A stretch of 64,000 nt of DNA from Clostridium isatidis (GTDB lineage: Bacteria > Bacillota > Clostridia > Clostridiales > Clostridiaceae), in NCBI RefSeq assembly GCF_002285495.1, contig NZ_CP016786.1, positions 2,184,001 to 2,248,000 of the forward strand, given 5' to 3'. A program made the position numbers and the translations under genes. Position 1 is the stretch's first letter, and the number at the start of each line of letters is the position of its first letter. Below, one piece after another: positions 1 to 8,377 of the stretch. The notes below the pieces were generated by a model that saw only the letters and a list, made by a program, of their open reading frames with translations, did no database searches and was not told the DNA's origin.

Positions 1-233
1 TCTTGTTGATGAGGAGGCAGATCCTTAAAAGCTTCTTCTTTTATTAAAGCATTTCTTCCCTCAAAATATTGATATTCTAATCTTGGAATATGGCATTTAT
101 AAAGGTCTAATTCCTCCAGAGTAAAGTCAGGATATATGCTTAAAAATCTATTGACCAATGCCCTTCCAACTGTTTTACAAGATGACATTTCTTCTGGCTT
201 TGAGTTAACTGTGATATACAATAATTTTTTCAT
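1..233 (-). CDS. FMN-dependent NADH-azoreductase / quinone reductase, 3' part off the window
   Basis: Reading leftward from the ATG at 233, 77 codons are open and run off the window edge. The product begins MKKLLYITVNSKPEEMSS and continues with a flavodoxin-like first strand and loop, then a segment (ELDLYKCHIPRLEYQYFEG) typical of the AcpD/AzoR family, which reduces quinones and azo dyes with NADH using FMN in the cytosol. A GAGGTG-type ribosome binding site lies just upstream (about 239-245). The C-terminal two thirds, including most of the FMN site, lie outside, so the family call is good but the substrate is unknown. Confidence 0.75.
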   Translation of the reverse strand, partial: MKKLLYITVNSKPEEMSSCKTVGRALVNRFLSIYPDFTLEELDLYKCHIPRLEYQYFEGRNALIKEEAFKDLPPHQQ

Positions 234-331
234 AAATTTCACCTCTACTAATTAAAAATATTATCTTTTAATTAGTATCTTCTTAATTTATAAAAAAATT
301 CTATTAGAAAGTAAATAAATTATAAATTTAT

Positions 332-373
332 AGGGACAACCATTGTCTCTTTCCTTGAAACAACTATGCCCCT
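332..373 (-). terminator. Candidate terminator hairpin downstream of the HAD gene
   Basis: AGGGACA (332-338) can pair with TGCCCCT (367-373), with a second short inverted repeat inside. It lies just beyond the stop of the HAD phosphatase. The following minus-strand bases are AT-rich but not a clean T run, so this may be only a weak terminator. Confidence 0.4.
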
Positions 374-380
374 ATTAGAA

Positions 381-1016
381 TTATCTTAATATTTCCTTTG
401 CAACTTCCTTAATTTCTTTAAAAGAATTAATATAATAAGTTTCATCCTTTATTGTTCCAAAGCCATACTTAGCATGTACAAAAGGAACTCCTGCAAGCTT
501 AGCAGCCTTATAATCACCTTCTGTATCCCCTAAATAGAGAGCCTTATCTAAATTATTTCTTTTTACAACCAACTCTATATTTTTATCTTTATTTAACTTT
601 GTTCTTCCTGCGTTTTCATAATCTTTAAAATAGTTACGTAATTTATGGAAATCTAAAAAGGCCTGTATATAACCATCCTGACAATTGCTTACTATAAAAA
701 GCTCATAATCTTTTTTTAATTCCTCTAAAGTTTCTACAAGCTTAGGATATAATACTCCACCCTTTTTTCTTATAACCTTTTCTTCTTCTTCAAAACATTT
801 TTCCATAATCTCTAATGCTCTTTCTTCTGTAACCTTATTAAATAGGGCAACAGCGATTTCCTTTGGAGTTTTCCCCATAACAGACCTTATATCTTCTTGG
901 CTTAATCTAAAATCTATATCTTCACATTCTTCTATAGCCTTATTCCAACTTTCAGTTATTTGTGGGCATGAATCCCACAGGGTTCCATCTAAATCAAATA
1001 TTATTCCTTTTTTCAT
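381..1016 (-). CDS. HAD-family phosphatase, phosphoglycolate phosphatase-like
   Basis: A 211-residue cytosolic haloacid-dehalogenase hydrolase. Motif I is DLDGTLWDS near the N-terminus (nucleophile Asp8, general acid Asp10), motif II is the serine of SNCQDGY, motif III is a lysine in the KNIELVVKRN region, and motif IV is GDTEGDYKAA. The helical cap between motifs I and II matches the Gph/PGMB subgroup, so a small phosphorylated sugar or acid is the likely substrate. The start is supported by GGAGGAG upstream. It stands alone between the azoreductase and deoC. The exact substrate cannot be read from sequence. Confidence 0.8.
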   Translation of the reverse strand: MKKGIIFDLDGTLWDSCPQITESWNKAIEECEDIDFRLSQEDIRSVMGKTPKEIAVALFNKVTEERALEIMEKCFEEEEKVIRKKGGVLYPKLVETLEELKKDYELFIVSNCQDGYIQAFLDFHKLRNYFKDYENAGRTKLNKDKNIELVVKRNNLDKALYLGDTEGDYKAAKLAGVPFVHAKYGFGTIKDETYYINSFKEIKEVAKEILR

Positions 1017-1145
1017 TTCTTCTCCTCCTATTAGTTTTTATTTCCTCTTTCAGCAAAATCAAATTTAAAAACATCAATACTTAATATTTTCCTTTCTTAA
1101 TACTATTATAACTTAATAAGGAGGATTATAAAAATAAATACTAAA

Positions 1146-1187
1146 AGAAGCTGCCATCATTTTCCTTTTTGAATAGTAACAGCTTCT
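1146..1187 (-). terminator. Terminator after deoC
   Basis: GAAGCTG (1147-1153) pairs with CAGCTTC (1180-1186). On the minus strand the stem is followed by TTTTAGTATTTATTT, directly downstream of the deoC stop. Confidence 0.6.
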
Positions 1188-1198
1188 CTTATAACTTT

Positions 1199-1915
1199 TT
1201 ATTTATTTTCTTTTATATTTAAAACTACAGGAGTAGAGCGATAGCCTATTCCCATGCGATCAATTCCCATATCAATAAGTTCTAAAAAATGTTCCCTTGT
1301 TCTAATGCATCCTGAACCTTTAATCTTGCAGCGTCCCTTTGCTGCCTCCATCATAACCCTTATAACTTCTACAGTAGCTCCCTTGTTTTCTCCTCCAGTA
1401 TAAAAACCTGTTGAAGTCTTTACAAAATCTGACCCAGCATTACATGCCACATCTGTTGCCTTAGCAACTTCTTCTAAACTTAAAGCATCTGTTTCAAAAA
1501 TCACTTTTACTGCTACGCCATATTTATGACATATATCACAAACAGCTCTTATGTCTTCCTCAACTTTGTCCCATTTTCCACTTCTTATCCAGCCATAATT
1601 TGCAACCACATCTAGTTCATATACATCTCCGCTCTTACATATTTCCTCTGCCTGCATAACCTTAGATTTTGTAGTTGAAGTTCCAAAAGGAAAATCACAT
1701 ACTACACATATTTTTGTTTCTGTACCCCTTGTCATTTCACGAGCTATATCTAAAGAAGATGGGTTAATACATACAGTTTTACATCCAAAGTCTATTCCTT
1801 CTTGAATATATTTTCTTATGTCTTCTTCTGTAAATTCTGGCTTTAATACAGATTGATCAATATAGGCTGCTAATTCCTTAACAGTCATTTCCCTTGCCTT
1901 CTTATTAGGCTTCAT
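1199..1915 (-). CDS. deoC: Deoxyribose-phosphate aldolase
   Basis: A class I aldolase that cleaves 2-deoxyribose-5-phosphate to glyceraldehyde-3-phosphate and acetaldehyde in nucleoside breakdown. DeoC signatures are clear: AAYIDQSVLKPEFT at the N-terminus, CVVCDFPFGTS, ELDVVANYGWIRSG, VKVIFETDAL, and the Schiff-base lysine in FVKTSTGF, followed by the second conserved lysine in KIKGSGCI. The frame is open to 1996, but the ATG at 1915 is preferred because GGGAGGAG sits just before it and the extra N-terminal residues are unlike the family. The 238-residue product is normal for DeoC. deoB lies nearby but a terminator separates them. Confidence 0.95.
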   Translation of the reverse strand: MKPNKKAREMTVKELAAYIDQSVLKPEFTEEDIRKYIQEGIDFGCKTVCINPSSLDIAREMTRGTETKICVVCDFPFGTSTTKSKVMQAEEICKSGDVYELDVVANYGWIRSGKWDKVEEDIRAVCDICHKYGVAVKVIFETDALSLEEVAKATDVACNAGSDFVKTSTGFYTGGENKGATVEVIRVMMEAAKGRCKIKGSGCIRTREHFLELIDMGIDRMGIGYRSTPVVLNIKENK

Positions 1916-1997
1916 AAAATCTCCTCCCTTTATTAACCATATAAAACAAATTTTCATATTAATATATTTACAGGAGTCCACTCTAATATATTCCATA

Positions 1998-2037
1998 AAA
2001 AATCACTTCACTAAGCAAAGTTAGTGAAGTGATTTTT
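1998..2037 (-). terminator. Strong bidirectional-looking terminator
   Basis: A perfect 17-bp inverted repeat (1998-2014 with 2021-2037) with a 6-base loop and flanking A/T runs, immediately after the stop of the 69-residue gene and upstream of deoC. Confidence 0.85.
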
Positions 2038-2038
2038 A

Positions 2039-2248
2039 TTATTTTAAAATTACTTTATTCCCTTCAATTTTTATTTTTTCTTCTTTTTCTAGTTTTTCTA
2101 AATAAATGTGAATGTTTTCTCCAACCTTAATTGTTTTGCCCTCTCTAAATTCTAAGTCATTCTTAAAGTAAACATTCTCAAAATCATCTAAAGTAATACC
2201 TTCTCTATGTCTTTCTAATAATTTTATTATTTCTTGTTCAAAATTCAT
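2039..2248 (-). CDS. Small conserved-looking protein of unknown function
   Basis: A 69-residue, charged, cytosolic protein (MNFEQEIIKLLERHREGI...) with an N-terminal helix pair followed by a beta-rich lysine-laden tail (KIKIEGNKVILK). The layout resembles a very small winged-helix fold, but I do not recognise a family. TAGGGGGAAAG upstream of the ATG and a strong terminator right after the stop support a real monocistronic gene. No function can be proposed. Confidence 0.6.
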   Translation of the reverse strand: MNFEQEIIKLLERHREGITLDDFENVYFKNDLEFREGKTIKVGENIHIYLEKLEKEEKIKIEGNKVILK

Positions 2249-2367
2249 TGCCTTTCCCCCTATTTTATACCTTGTTACTTATTCTATTACTTATTCTATA
2301 AATCTTTGTTAAATCCTTTACATTTTTAAAATAAATTATTACAAATTTATTAAGAAATTAATATAAA

Positions 2368-2390
2368 AGAGGATGCTTGCCGCATCCTCT
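2368..2390 (-). terminator. Hairpin after deoB
   Basis: AGAGGATGC (2368-2376) pairs perfectly with GCATCCTCT (2382-2390), just downstream of the deoB stop. The T tract on the minus strand is interrupted. Confidence 0.65.
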
Positions 2391-2410
2391 ACTAAAAATA
2401 TATTATAAAA

Positions 2411-3601
2411 TTATACAAGTTTATCTAATACTGAATATCCAATTGTGTTTTCAGGCATCTTTAATCCAAAGTTATCTACAATTGTAGCTCCTACTACTGC
2501 AAAGGTATCTGAAGTTTCCATTAAACTGCTTTCTTTCATAGATGGGGAATAAGCTATAAATGGAACATGTTCACGAGTATGATCTGTACCTGTATAAGTT
2601 GGATCATTACCATGGTCTGCTGTAATTATTAATAAATCATCTTCCTTTAACTTTTCTAATAATTTACCTAAGTTTACATCAAACTTTTCTAGTTCTTTAG
2701 CATATCCAGCTGGATTTCTTCTATGTCCCCATAGGGCATCAAAGTCAACTAGGTTAACAAAGCATAAACCATTAAAATCTTTATCTGCTAATTCTAAAGT
2801 TTGTTCCATACCATGAACTGAACTCTTAGACTTATGAGCTTCTGTTATACCTTCTCCATCATATATATCATTGATTTTTCCAACAGATATTACATCATAC
2901 CCATTTTCCTTTAAAGTATTTAGTGCAGTTTTCCCAAATGGTTTTAAAGCATAATCATGTCTATTGCTTGTACGTTTAAATTCACCCTTTTTCATTCCAA
3001 CATATGGTCTTGCAATAACACGACCTACTTTCCATTCATCTTTAAGAGTTAATTCTCTTGCAATTTCACAACATCTATAAAGTTCATCTAAACCAAAAGT
3101 TTCTTCATGACCACAAATTTGTAATACTGAATCTGCTGAAGTATATACTATCATATCTCCAGTCTTAATTTGATGTTCACCAAGCTCATCTAAAATTTCG
3201 GTACCGCTTGCACTTTTGTTACCAACAATTTTATGACCAGTTCTTTTTTCTAATTCATCTAATAATTCTTTAGGAAAACCTGTATCAGTAAAAGTTTTGA
3301 AAGGGGTTTCAATTTTGAGTCCCATCATTTCCCAATGACCAGTCATTGTATCTTTTCCTAAACTTGCTTCTTTCATTTTCATAAAGTGTGCTAAAGGTTT
3401 TTCTACTGGTGGAACATTTTTAATAGGATGTAAATTTGCTATACCTAACTTTTGAAGGTTTGGTATGTTAAGCTTTTCTACTGATTCAGCTATATGCCCA
3501 AGAGTATCTACTCCAATATCTCCGTACTTTTCAGAATCATCCATTGCTCCAACACCAAGAGAATCTATAACTATTGTAAAAATTCTTTTATACTTTCCCA
3601 T
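2411..3601 (-). CDS. deoB: Phosphopentomutase
   Basis: Interconverts (deoxy)ribose-1-phosphate and (deoxy)ribose-5-phosphate, feeding DeoC. The 396-residue length and the alkaline-phosphatase-fold metal motifs fit bacterial DeoB: VIDSLGVGAMDD near the N-terminus, KDTMTGHWEMMG carrying the phosphorylated Thr, NLVDFDALWGHRRN, ITADHGNDPTYTGTDHTREHVP at the C-terminus. The start at 3601 follows GGAGAAG. Nearest neighbour deoC, on the same strand, makes a nucleoside-salvage pair, although a terminator and a small gene lie between them. No operator was identified. Confidence 0.96.
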   Translation of the reverse strand: MGKYKRIFTIVIDSLGVGAMDDSEKYGDIGVDTLGHIAESVEKLNIPNLQKLGIANLHPIKNVPPVEKPLAHFMKMKEASLGKDTMTGHWEMMGLKIETPFKTFTDTGFPKELLDELEKRTGHKIVGNKSASGTEILDELGEHQIKTGDMIVYTSADSVLQICGHEETFGLDELYRCCEIARELTLKDEWKVGRVIARPYVGMKKGEFKRTSNRHDYALKPFGKTALNTLKENGYDVISVGKINDIYDGEGITEAHKSKSSVHGMEQTLELADKDFNGLCFVNLVDFDALWGHRRNPAGYAKELEKFDVNLGKLLEKLKEDDLLIITADHGNDPTYTGTDHTREHVPFIAYSPSMKESSLMETSDTFAVVGATIVDNFGLKMPENTIGYSVLDKLV

Positions 3602-3743
3602 AACTTCTCCTTTCTAATTAAAAAAATATTTTATTTGTATATATTCATTATATCATTTTTTGCAATATTAACCTAGCATATGCAGAATTTTGCGAAAGTT
3701 TTTTTATAATTTTATTGAGCAGTTCTTTCCTATAAAAATTAAT

Positions 3744-3775
3744 AAAGGCTAGGATTTATATAAATCCTAGCCTTT
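3744..3775. terminator. Terminator between deoB upstream region and the YcxB-like gene
   Basis: AAAGGCTAGGATTTA (3744-3758) pairs perfectly with 3761-3775 across a 2-base loop, lying after the stop of the gene at 3808. Confidence 0.8.
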
Positions 3776-3807
3776 TGCTATTATGCTTTTTCTCTTTCAT
3801 AAAATTT

Positions 3808-4332
3808 TCATTTAATATGTTTATCTATATATCTTAAAAATTCTTCCTGCTCTTCATTATTTTCAAAAACCCTTTTTGGTATATTAATGTAGTTAGTATT
3901 AATAAGTTTTATAAATATATTAGTTTCAGTTACAAAAACTTTATCAACTGCTTCCCAGCTTGCAGTAAGAACAATCCCATCAATTTCTTTTTTAATTCCT
4001 TCTTCATCTAATGAAAATATTGTATCTTTCAAGCAATCAATTCCCTTTGATAAAATTTCTTTTGCTGCAGATTTAAAGGATTTTTCCATAATATGATTAT
4101 AAATATCCTTACTAAATATGGTCCAAACAATTGTAAATACCAGCCAAACAATAAAGGATATTAGGATATACTCTTCTAAATACTCAATTAATAAAAGCAT
4201 AATTAATAAAAATGCAGCGGGAAATAATACAGCTAAGCCTATTCTCCCTCTTTTAATTTTGCTGTTATTAATATTAGTTATTTTAAGTAATTCTAGAAAA
4301 TCACTGTCCATATATCTAAACTGTAATTTCAT
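3808..4332 (-). CDS. YcxB-like membrane protein
   Basis: A 174-residue protein with a short cytosolic N-terminus, two adjacent hydrophobic helices (about residues 30-75), and a C-terminal soluble domain of about 80 residues containing TIFSLDEEGIKKE and IKLINTNYINIPKRVF. This matches the YcxB-like C-terminal domain family, whose function is unknown. A GGGGAG site precedes the ATG. It is transcribed away from the divergent membrane-anchored gene at 4419, and the 86-base gap must hold both promoters. Confidence 0.65.
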   Translation of the reverse strand: MKLQFRYMDSDFLELLKITNINNSKIKRGRIGLAVLFPAAFLLIMLLLIEYLEEYILISFIVWLVFTIVWTIFSKDIYNHIMEKSFKSAAKEILSKGIDCLKDTIFSLDEEGIKKEIDGIVLTASWEAVDKVFVTETNIFIKLINTNYINIPKRVFENNEEQEEFLRYIDKHIK

Positions 4333-4418
4333 TTATTTTCTCCCCTTTTTATACCCTAATAATTAATGTATAATAATCATAACATATATTTTTATTTCTG
4401 TATATATTAGGAGGAAAT

Positions 4419-4883
4419 ATGAATACTTATAGTGATAAAGTTGTTTTTATAGAAGGGAAAAACAAAAAATTCTCTCCTAAATTTAAATTTGGCTTCTCTA
4501 TTTTCCTAATGATTGTCTTCGCTTTATCCTTTTTTGTCTCTCTATATATTAAAATTTTCTATGATATTCCTGAATTAACAAAAGAAGAAGCCTATAATAT
4601 TATAAGCTCTAGTCTCTTGGTATCTGATGATATTAACGAAGCCATAGTTGATGCCGAGATTTTTACTTCAGCAGCTGATTTTACAAGTTTAAGTGAAATA
4701 AAAGAATTATCAAAAATAGATAAAAGAACAACAAGGGCTAATGCTGATATTATTTTTAATTTCGCTAATTTAGAAATACCTATTAATTGTAACTTTATTT
4801 TTATTTACGAAAATAATCAATGGCTAATTTATGATATTACTAATTTAGAAGCTGGAGAAGGAAGCATAACAGATTATATTTAA
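4419..4883 (+). CDS. Single-pass membrane-anchored protein, unknown function
   Basis: A 154-residue protein with a basic cytosolic N-terminus, one transmembrane helix at about residues 24-47, and an extracytoplasmic domain of about 105 residues that ends with the hydrophobic FIFIYENNQWLIYDITNLE. The tail with a tryptophan in a strand resembles the NTF2/DUF4878-like folds of small exported proteins, but I cannot assign it. TAGGAGGAAAT gives a good ribosome site. It is one of the few plus-strand genes in this part. Confidence 0.6.
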   Translation: MNTYSDKVVFIEGKNKKFSPKFKFGFSIFLMIVFALSFFVSLYIKIFYDIPELTKEEAYNIISSSLLVSDDINEAIVDAEIFTSAADFTSLSEIKELSKIDKRTTRANADIIFNFANLEIPINCNFIFIYENNQWLIYDITNLEAGEGSITDYI

Positions 4884-4893
4884 TTAATAAAAA

Positions 4894-4920
4894 AGTGTAG
4901 CAGAAAAAAACTGATACACT
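4894..4920. terminator. Bidirectional terminator between convergent genes
   Basis: AGTGTAGCAG (4894-4903) pairs with CTGATACACT (4911-4920) with one mismatch, flanked by A and T runs, between the stops of the genes at 4883 and 4925. Confidence 0.75.
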
Positions 4921-4924
4921 CTTT

Positions 4925-5683
4925 TTATTTCTTATTATTCTTATACTGCATATATTTCAATAATAAAAATTCATTTATCACAAAAAATTGGGATACTGTA
5001 AAAACCTCTAAATCTTCATCAATTTTTCCTACACAATGGGAATGATATTGAATGCTTATATCGCTTAATTGGGATAATTTATTATTACCAACCTTGGTAA
5101 TTGATACAATTTTTACTCCCCTCTCCTTTAACTTTATAGCAAAGTTATTAATCAAGTTATTATCACCTGAAAGAGAGAATAAGAAAACCAAATCATTTTC
5201 CTTAAAATATTTTCCTATTATATAAAGCTCGTCTTTTCCTTCTAATACATTTATCAACTTCCCTACTGTAAGGAAATTTCTTTTTAATTCAACTGCTGCA
5301 TTAGTTTGTACAGCTCCTGTACCATAGGCATAGATTTTATTAGCCTTTTCCATCATTGAAAAAAGTTCTGTAAAATCTTCCTTCTTTAAAAGGTCCATTG
5401 TTTTAATATAATCCTTATAGGTATTATCAATTTCCTCTTCATTGAAGGAGTAATTATCCTTATTCCCCCACTTTAAATATATCTTAAGCTCACTATAGCC
5501 TTCTAAACCTAACTTTTGGGCAAATCTTAATATAGTTGTATGAGAAACATTACAATTGCTGGCTAACTCCTGCATTGACATAGAACTACAAGCTTCTTTA
5601 TGACTTAGAATATAATTCCAAATATATAAATCATTTTCATTAAGTTTTTTATAGTTTTTATATATTAAATCTTCAATTTTCAT
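4925..5683 (-). CDS. RpiR/MurR-family transcriptional regulator (second of a tandem pair)
   Basis: A 252-residue sugar-phosphate-responsive regulator with an N-terminal helix-turn-helix (SMQELASNCNVSHTTILRFAQKLG, about residues 37-61) and a C-terminal SIS domain containing YAYGTGAVQT and FLFSLSGDNN. It overlaps the upstream paralogue by 11 bases, so the two are probably translated as one unit. By analogy with GlvR beside glvA/glvC in Bacillus subtilis, it likely controls the adjacent maltose-6'-phosphate genes. The SIS phosphate-binding serines look kept. Confidence 0.85.
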   Translation of the reverse strand: MKIEDLIYKNYKKLNENDLYIWNYILSHKEACSSMSMQELASNCNVSHTTILRFAQKLGLEGYSELKIYLKWGNKDNYSFNEEEIDNTYKDYIKTMDLLKKEDFTELFSMMEKANKIYAYGTGAVQTNAAVELKRNFLTVGKLINVLEGKDELYIIGKYFKENDLVFLFSLSGDNNLINNFAIKLKERGVKIVSITKVGNNKLSQLSDISIQYHSHCVGKIDEDLEVFTVSQFFVINEFLLLKYMQYKNNKK

Positions 5684-6437
5684 TTCTCCAGCCTCCTATA
5701 TATTCAACATACTTTAAAAATAAAATCTCAATTAATATAAAATAAGAGGTAAGAGATTTATATTCCATAACATCCAAAACTTCAGGAAATGTAACAGATG
5801 ATATATATAAATTAAAGTTACTTAATTGTGATAAGGAATTTTCCTTCAACTGAGTAATAGATATAATAGGTATATTCTTTACATTTAGCTTCTTTGCCAG
5901 CTCTAAAATAAATTCATTCTCTCCTGAAACTGAAATTATTATAAAAATATCTTCTGAAGCTGCACTATTTAAGGCATACTCAGCCTCCTTATAGCCGCTT
6001 ACATCATAAAGGGTTTTTCCTGCCATCATAAATACGCGCCTTAATTCCTTTTTAATTGAAGATTGTATCATTCCAACGCCATATACATATATATTTCTTG
6101 CATCATCAATAGCCTTAAATATTTCTGTACAGTCTTTTTCCCTTATATTTTGTATAACCTTTTCATAATTGCTGCAAACTAAATCAACATTATAAGTATT
6201 TTCCTTTGTAACTTCATTATCCAATTTTAAATATAATTTTAATTCACTATAACCTTTTAAAGATATTTTTTTTGCAAATCTAAGTATTGTAGATCTAGAT
6301 ACATTACATTTAGATGCTAATTGGTCAATTGATAAATTTTCACATTCTTTTCTATGCTTTGATATATAATTCCAGATATAAAAGTCATTTTCACTAAGCT
6401 GATTATAATTTTTATTCACCAATTCATCTAACTTCAT
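5673..6437 (-). CDS. RpiR/MurR-family transcriptional regulator (first of a tandem pair)
   Basis: A paralogue of the next gene with the same plan: helix-turn-helix (SIDQLASKCNVSRSTILRF) then an SIS sugar-phosphate isomerase-like domain (YVYGVGMIQS, IIISVSGENE). The frame is open to 6476, but ATG 6437 is chosen because it aligns MKLDELVNKNY with MKIEDLIYKNY of the paralogue. The ribosome site before it is only moderate (GATGGGGC). It follows glvA on the same strand after a terminator and is the probable regulator of glvA and glvC. Two such regulators side by side suggest heteromers or split control. Confidence 0.83.
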   Translation of the reverse strand: MKLDELVNKNYNQLSENDFYIWNYISKHRKECENLSIDQLASKCNVSRSTILRFAKKISLKGYSELKLYLKLDNEVTKENTYNVDLVCSNYEKVIQNIREKDCTEIFKAIDDARNIYVYGVGMIQSSIKKELRRVFMMAGKTLYDVSGYKEAEYALNSAASEDIFIIISVSGENEFILELAKKLNVKNIPIISITQLKENSLSQLSNFNLYISSVTFPEVLDVMEYKSLTSYFILIEILFLKYVEYIGGWRNEN

Positions 6438-6524
6438 AATTTGCCCCATCTTTCTTAATATAATTTTATATTTCATAATTATTTAAATTTTACATTAATT
6501 TGTAGGGTTTGTCTAATAAAAAAT

Positions 6525-6555
6525 GAGAGTTAATCCTATTTCTAGGTCAACTCTC
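6525..6555 (-). terminator. Terminator after glvA
   Basis: GAGAGTT (6525-6531) pairs with AACTCTC (6549-6555). Flanking TCCTA/TAGG bases extend the stem imperfectly, and CATTTTTTATT follows on the minus strand. Confidence 0.7.
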
Positions 6556-6567
6556 TAAAGACTTTTA

Positions 6568-7905
6568 TTATTTTAATTCTGGCCAGTATCCTTTATTAGC
6601 TTCTATTAAATCATCTAGTATTAATTTTGCAACTCTTGCACTTGGTACTGTCTTAGATAAGCTAATTGCCTGCCATAATTTTTGATAACTTCCTTCTATC
6701 CAAGCTTCAACAACTAGTTTTTCTACACTTACTTGTTGTTCCATTAAGCCTTTTTGGAATTGAGGAATAGCTCCTTGGCAAATCTTTTCATAACCATTTC
6801 TTCCTACTATACATGGAATTTCAACCATTGCTGTTCTATCAAAGTTTTCAATTGCACCTTCATTTGGTACTATAAGCAGGAATCTTTCTTGTGTATTTTT
6901 TGCAATTGCACAAGCTAGATCAACTATATAAGTTGCATGAGCATCTGCTTCAAAAGTTCCTTCTATTTTGCTTGTACCTTTTTCGATTATTTCTTTACAT
7001 ATTCCAAATACAAACTTTTCTCTTCCATCCATAACTTCGTTTGCTCTTGTATATTCTGGATTAGAATGTTCTACTACATAGTCCGGGAATAAGTAATATT
7101 TTAAATAAGTATTTGGTATTGTTGATGGATCAACTGCATATACGTCTTTTACCTTTCTGAAAGTTTCCATCCAGCTTGCATCAACATGTTGATTTGTATC
7201 AGATAAAGCATCTGCAAATCCATTCTTTGCTACATGTTCTTTAATTGTTGGCATTAAATCATTTCCATCTTTGTCATAGATCTTTGTCCACCATCCGAAG
7301 TGGTTTAATCCATAATAAGATACTTGCATTTCCTTTCTTGATTTTAAGCCACAAATACGAGCCATTTTTTCTTCTAGGTCTATTGGCATATCACAGATAT
7401 TTAATATCTTTGAGTTTGGCCTTAATCTTCTTGTTGCTTCTGCAACTATTGCTGCTGGATTTGAATAGTTCAACATCCATGCGTTAGGTGAATATTTTTC
7501 CATGTAGTCAAGGATTTCTAATACCCCGCCTATAGAACGCATTCCGTAAGCTATTCCTCCAGGTCCACAAGTTTCTTGTCCAACTACTCCATATTTTAGT
7601 GGAATCTTTTCATCTTTTTCACGCATTTCATATTTACCGACACGGATATGAGCTAATACGAAATCTATATCAGTAAAAGCTGTTTCAGGATCTGTTGTAT
7701 AGGCAAATTCAATTTCTGGTGCATTTTCTTTTATATAAATTTCACAAGCCTTTGCAACTATTTCTTGTCTTTCTGCATCATTGTCATAGAATTTTATTGA
7801 ACGGATTGGAAATCTATCTAGATTATCTAGTAACATTAATACTATTCCAGGTGTAAATGTACTTCCTCCGCCAGCAACTGTTATTGAATACTTTTTGTTT
7901 TCCAT
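6568..7905 (-). CDS. glvA: 6-phospho-alpha-glucosidase (maltose-6'-phosphate hydrolase), GH4
   Basis: An NAD+- and Mn2+-dependent GH4 enzyme of 445 residues that hydrolyses maltose-6'-phosphate and related phospho-alpha-glucosides in the cytosol. The N-terminal Rossmann motif is VAGGGSTFTPG. Metal and catalytic residues sit at C171-D172 in ICDMP and H202 in GLNHFG, the positions known for Bacillus subtilis GlvA, and the CDMP signature is the one tied to alpha-specificity. The start has GGAGG upstream. The matching PTS permease lies about 1.4 kb upstream on the same strand, separated by repeats and a remnant gene, so glvA probably has its own promoter. Confidence 0.93.
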   Translation of the reverse strand: MENKKYSITVAGGGSTFTPGIVLMLLDNLDRFPIRSIKFYDNDAERQEIVAKACEIYIKENAPEIEFAYTTDPETAFTDIDFVLAHIRVGKYEMREKDEKIPLKYGVVGQETCGPGGIAYGMRSIGGVLEILDYMEKYSPNAWMLNYSNPAAIVAEATRRLRPNSKILNICDMPIDLEEKMARICGLKSRKEMQVSYYGLNHFGWWTKIYDKDGNDLMPTIKEHVAKNGFADALSDTNQHVDASWMETFRKVKDVYAVDPSTIPNTYLKYYLFPDYVVEHSNPEYTRANEVMDGREKFVFGICKEIIEKGTSKIEGTFEADAHATYIVDLACAIAKNTQERFLLIVPNEGAIENFDRTAMVEIPCIVGRNGYEKICQGAIPQFQKGLMEQQVSVEKLVVEAWIEGSYQKLWQAISLSKTVPSARVAKLILDDLIEANKGYWPELK

Positions 7906-8377
7906 TTTTAATTCCTCCTATTTATGTAAATTTAAATTTTTTCTGTCTATGCTTACATATTACACTCGCTGAAAACCGATTACAATAGATTGGAAACCTT
8001 TAGAGAATAGGTCTATACAACTGTTTCTTTTAACATTTTCTGTGACTTTTCACACAGCTCATTTAGTGTGGAGTTTGGAGTGTGGAGTTTGGAGTGTAGA
8101 GTTTGGAGTGTGGAGTTTGGAGCGTGAAATGAAAGAATGGTTTCAGTTATAGGTTAATAATTCTCAATTTCTGCATACTAAAAAGCTGCGTAAAGAAGTA
8201 CTAGGCTCGGAATAACTACTATGTAAAGAGTTTTAGCAGAACTCGCTACGATCAGACAAACCTAAGACTCTAAGGCATATTGGAACAAAATTGTAAATAG
8301 TGTTATTATAATATTAAGTAATTACAAAAAATTACAATGAATTGTAAACTAACTATTTGTGAAGGGAGAAGGTTTTT
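7906..8377. other. 472-base gene-free stretch upstream of glvA with repeats
   Basis: This gap holds the glvA promoter region, a tandem 14-bp repeat (8066-8121), and a moderately GC-richer patch around 8200-8275 (CTCGCTACGATCAGACAAAC and neighbours) unlike the AT-rich surroundings. I see no intact gene in it. The GC-richer patch looks like part of a dispersed clostridial repeat, but this is a guess. Confidence 0.4.
8066..8127. repeat. Tandem repeat, four 14-bp units
   Basis: GTGTGGAGTTTGGA occurs at 8066-8079, 8080-8093, 8094-8107 (one change, GTGTAGAGTTTGGA) and 8108-8121, followed by a decayed GCGTGA. The same 14-mer recurs exactly at 48188-48201. Confidence 0.95.

Noticed and set aside
1916..1996. 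N-terminal extension of deoC
   Set aside because: The extra residues are unlike DeoC and the good ribosome site is at the internal ATG 1915.
3494..3676. 60-codon plus-strand frame at the deoB start
   Set aside because: It is mostly antisense to deoB and lacks a ribosome site.
7966..7981. Possible cre site upstream of glvA (TGAAAACCGATTACA)
   Set aside because: It has one extra base relative to the 14-base cre pattern, so the half-sites are out of register.
8066..8127. CRISPR-like array
   Set aside because: Units are 14 bp and directly abutting with no spacers, and no cas genes are present.
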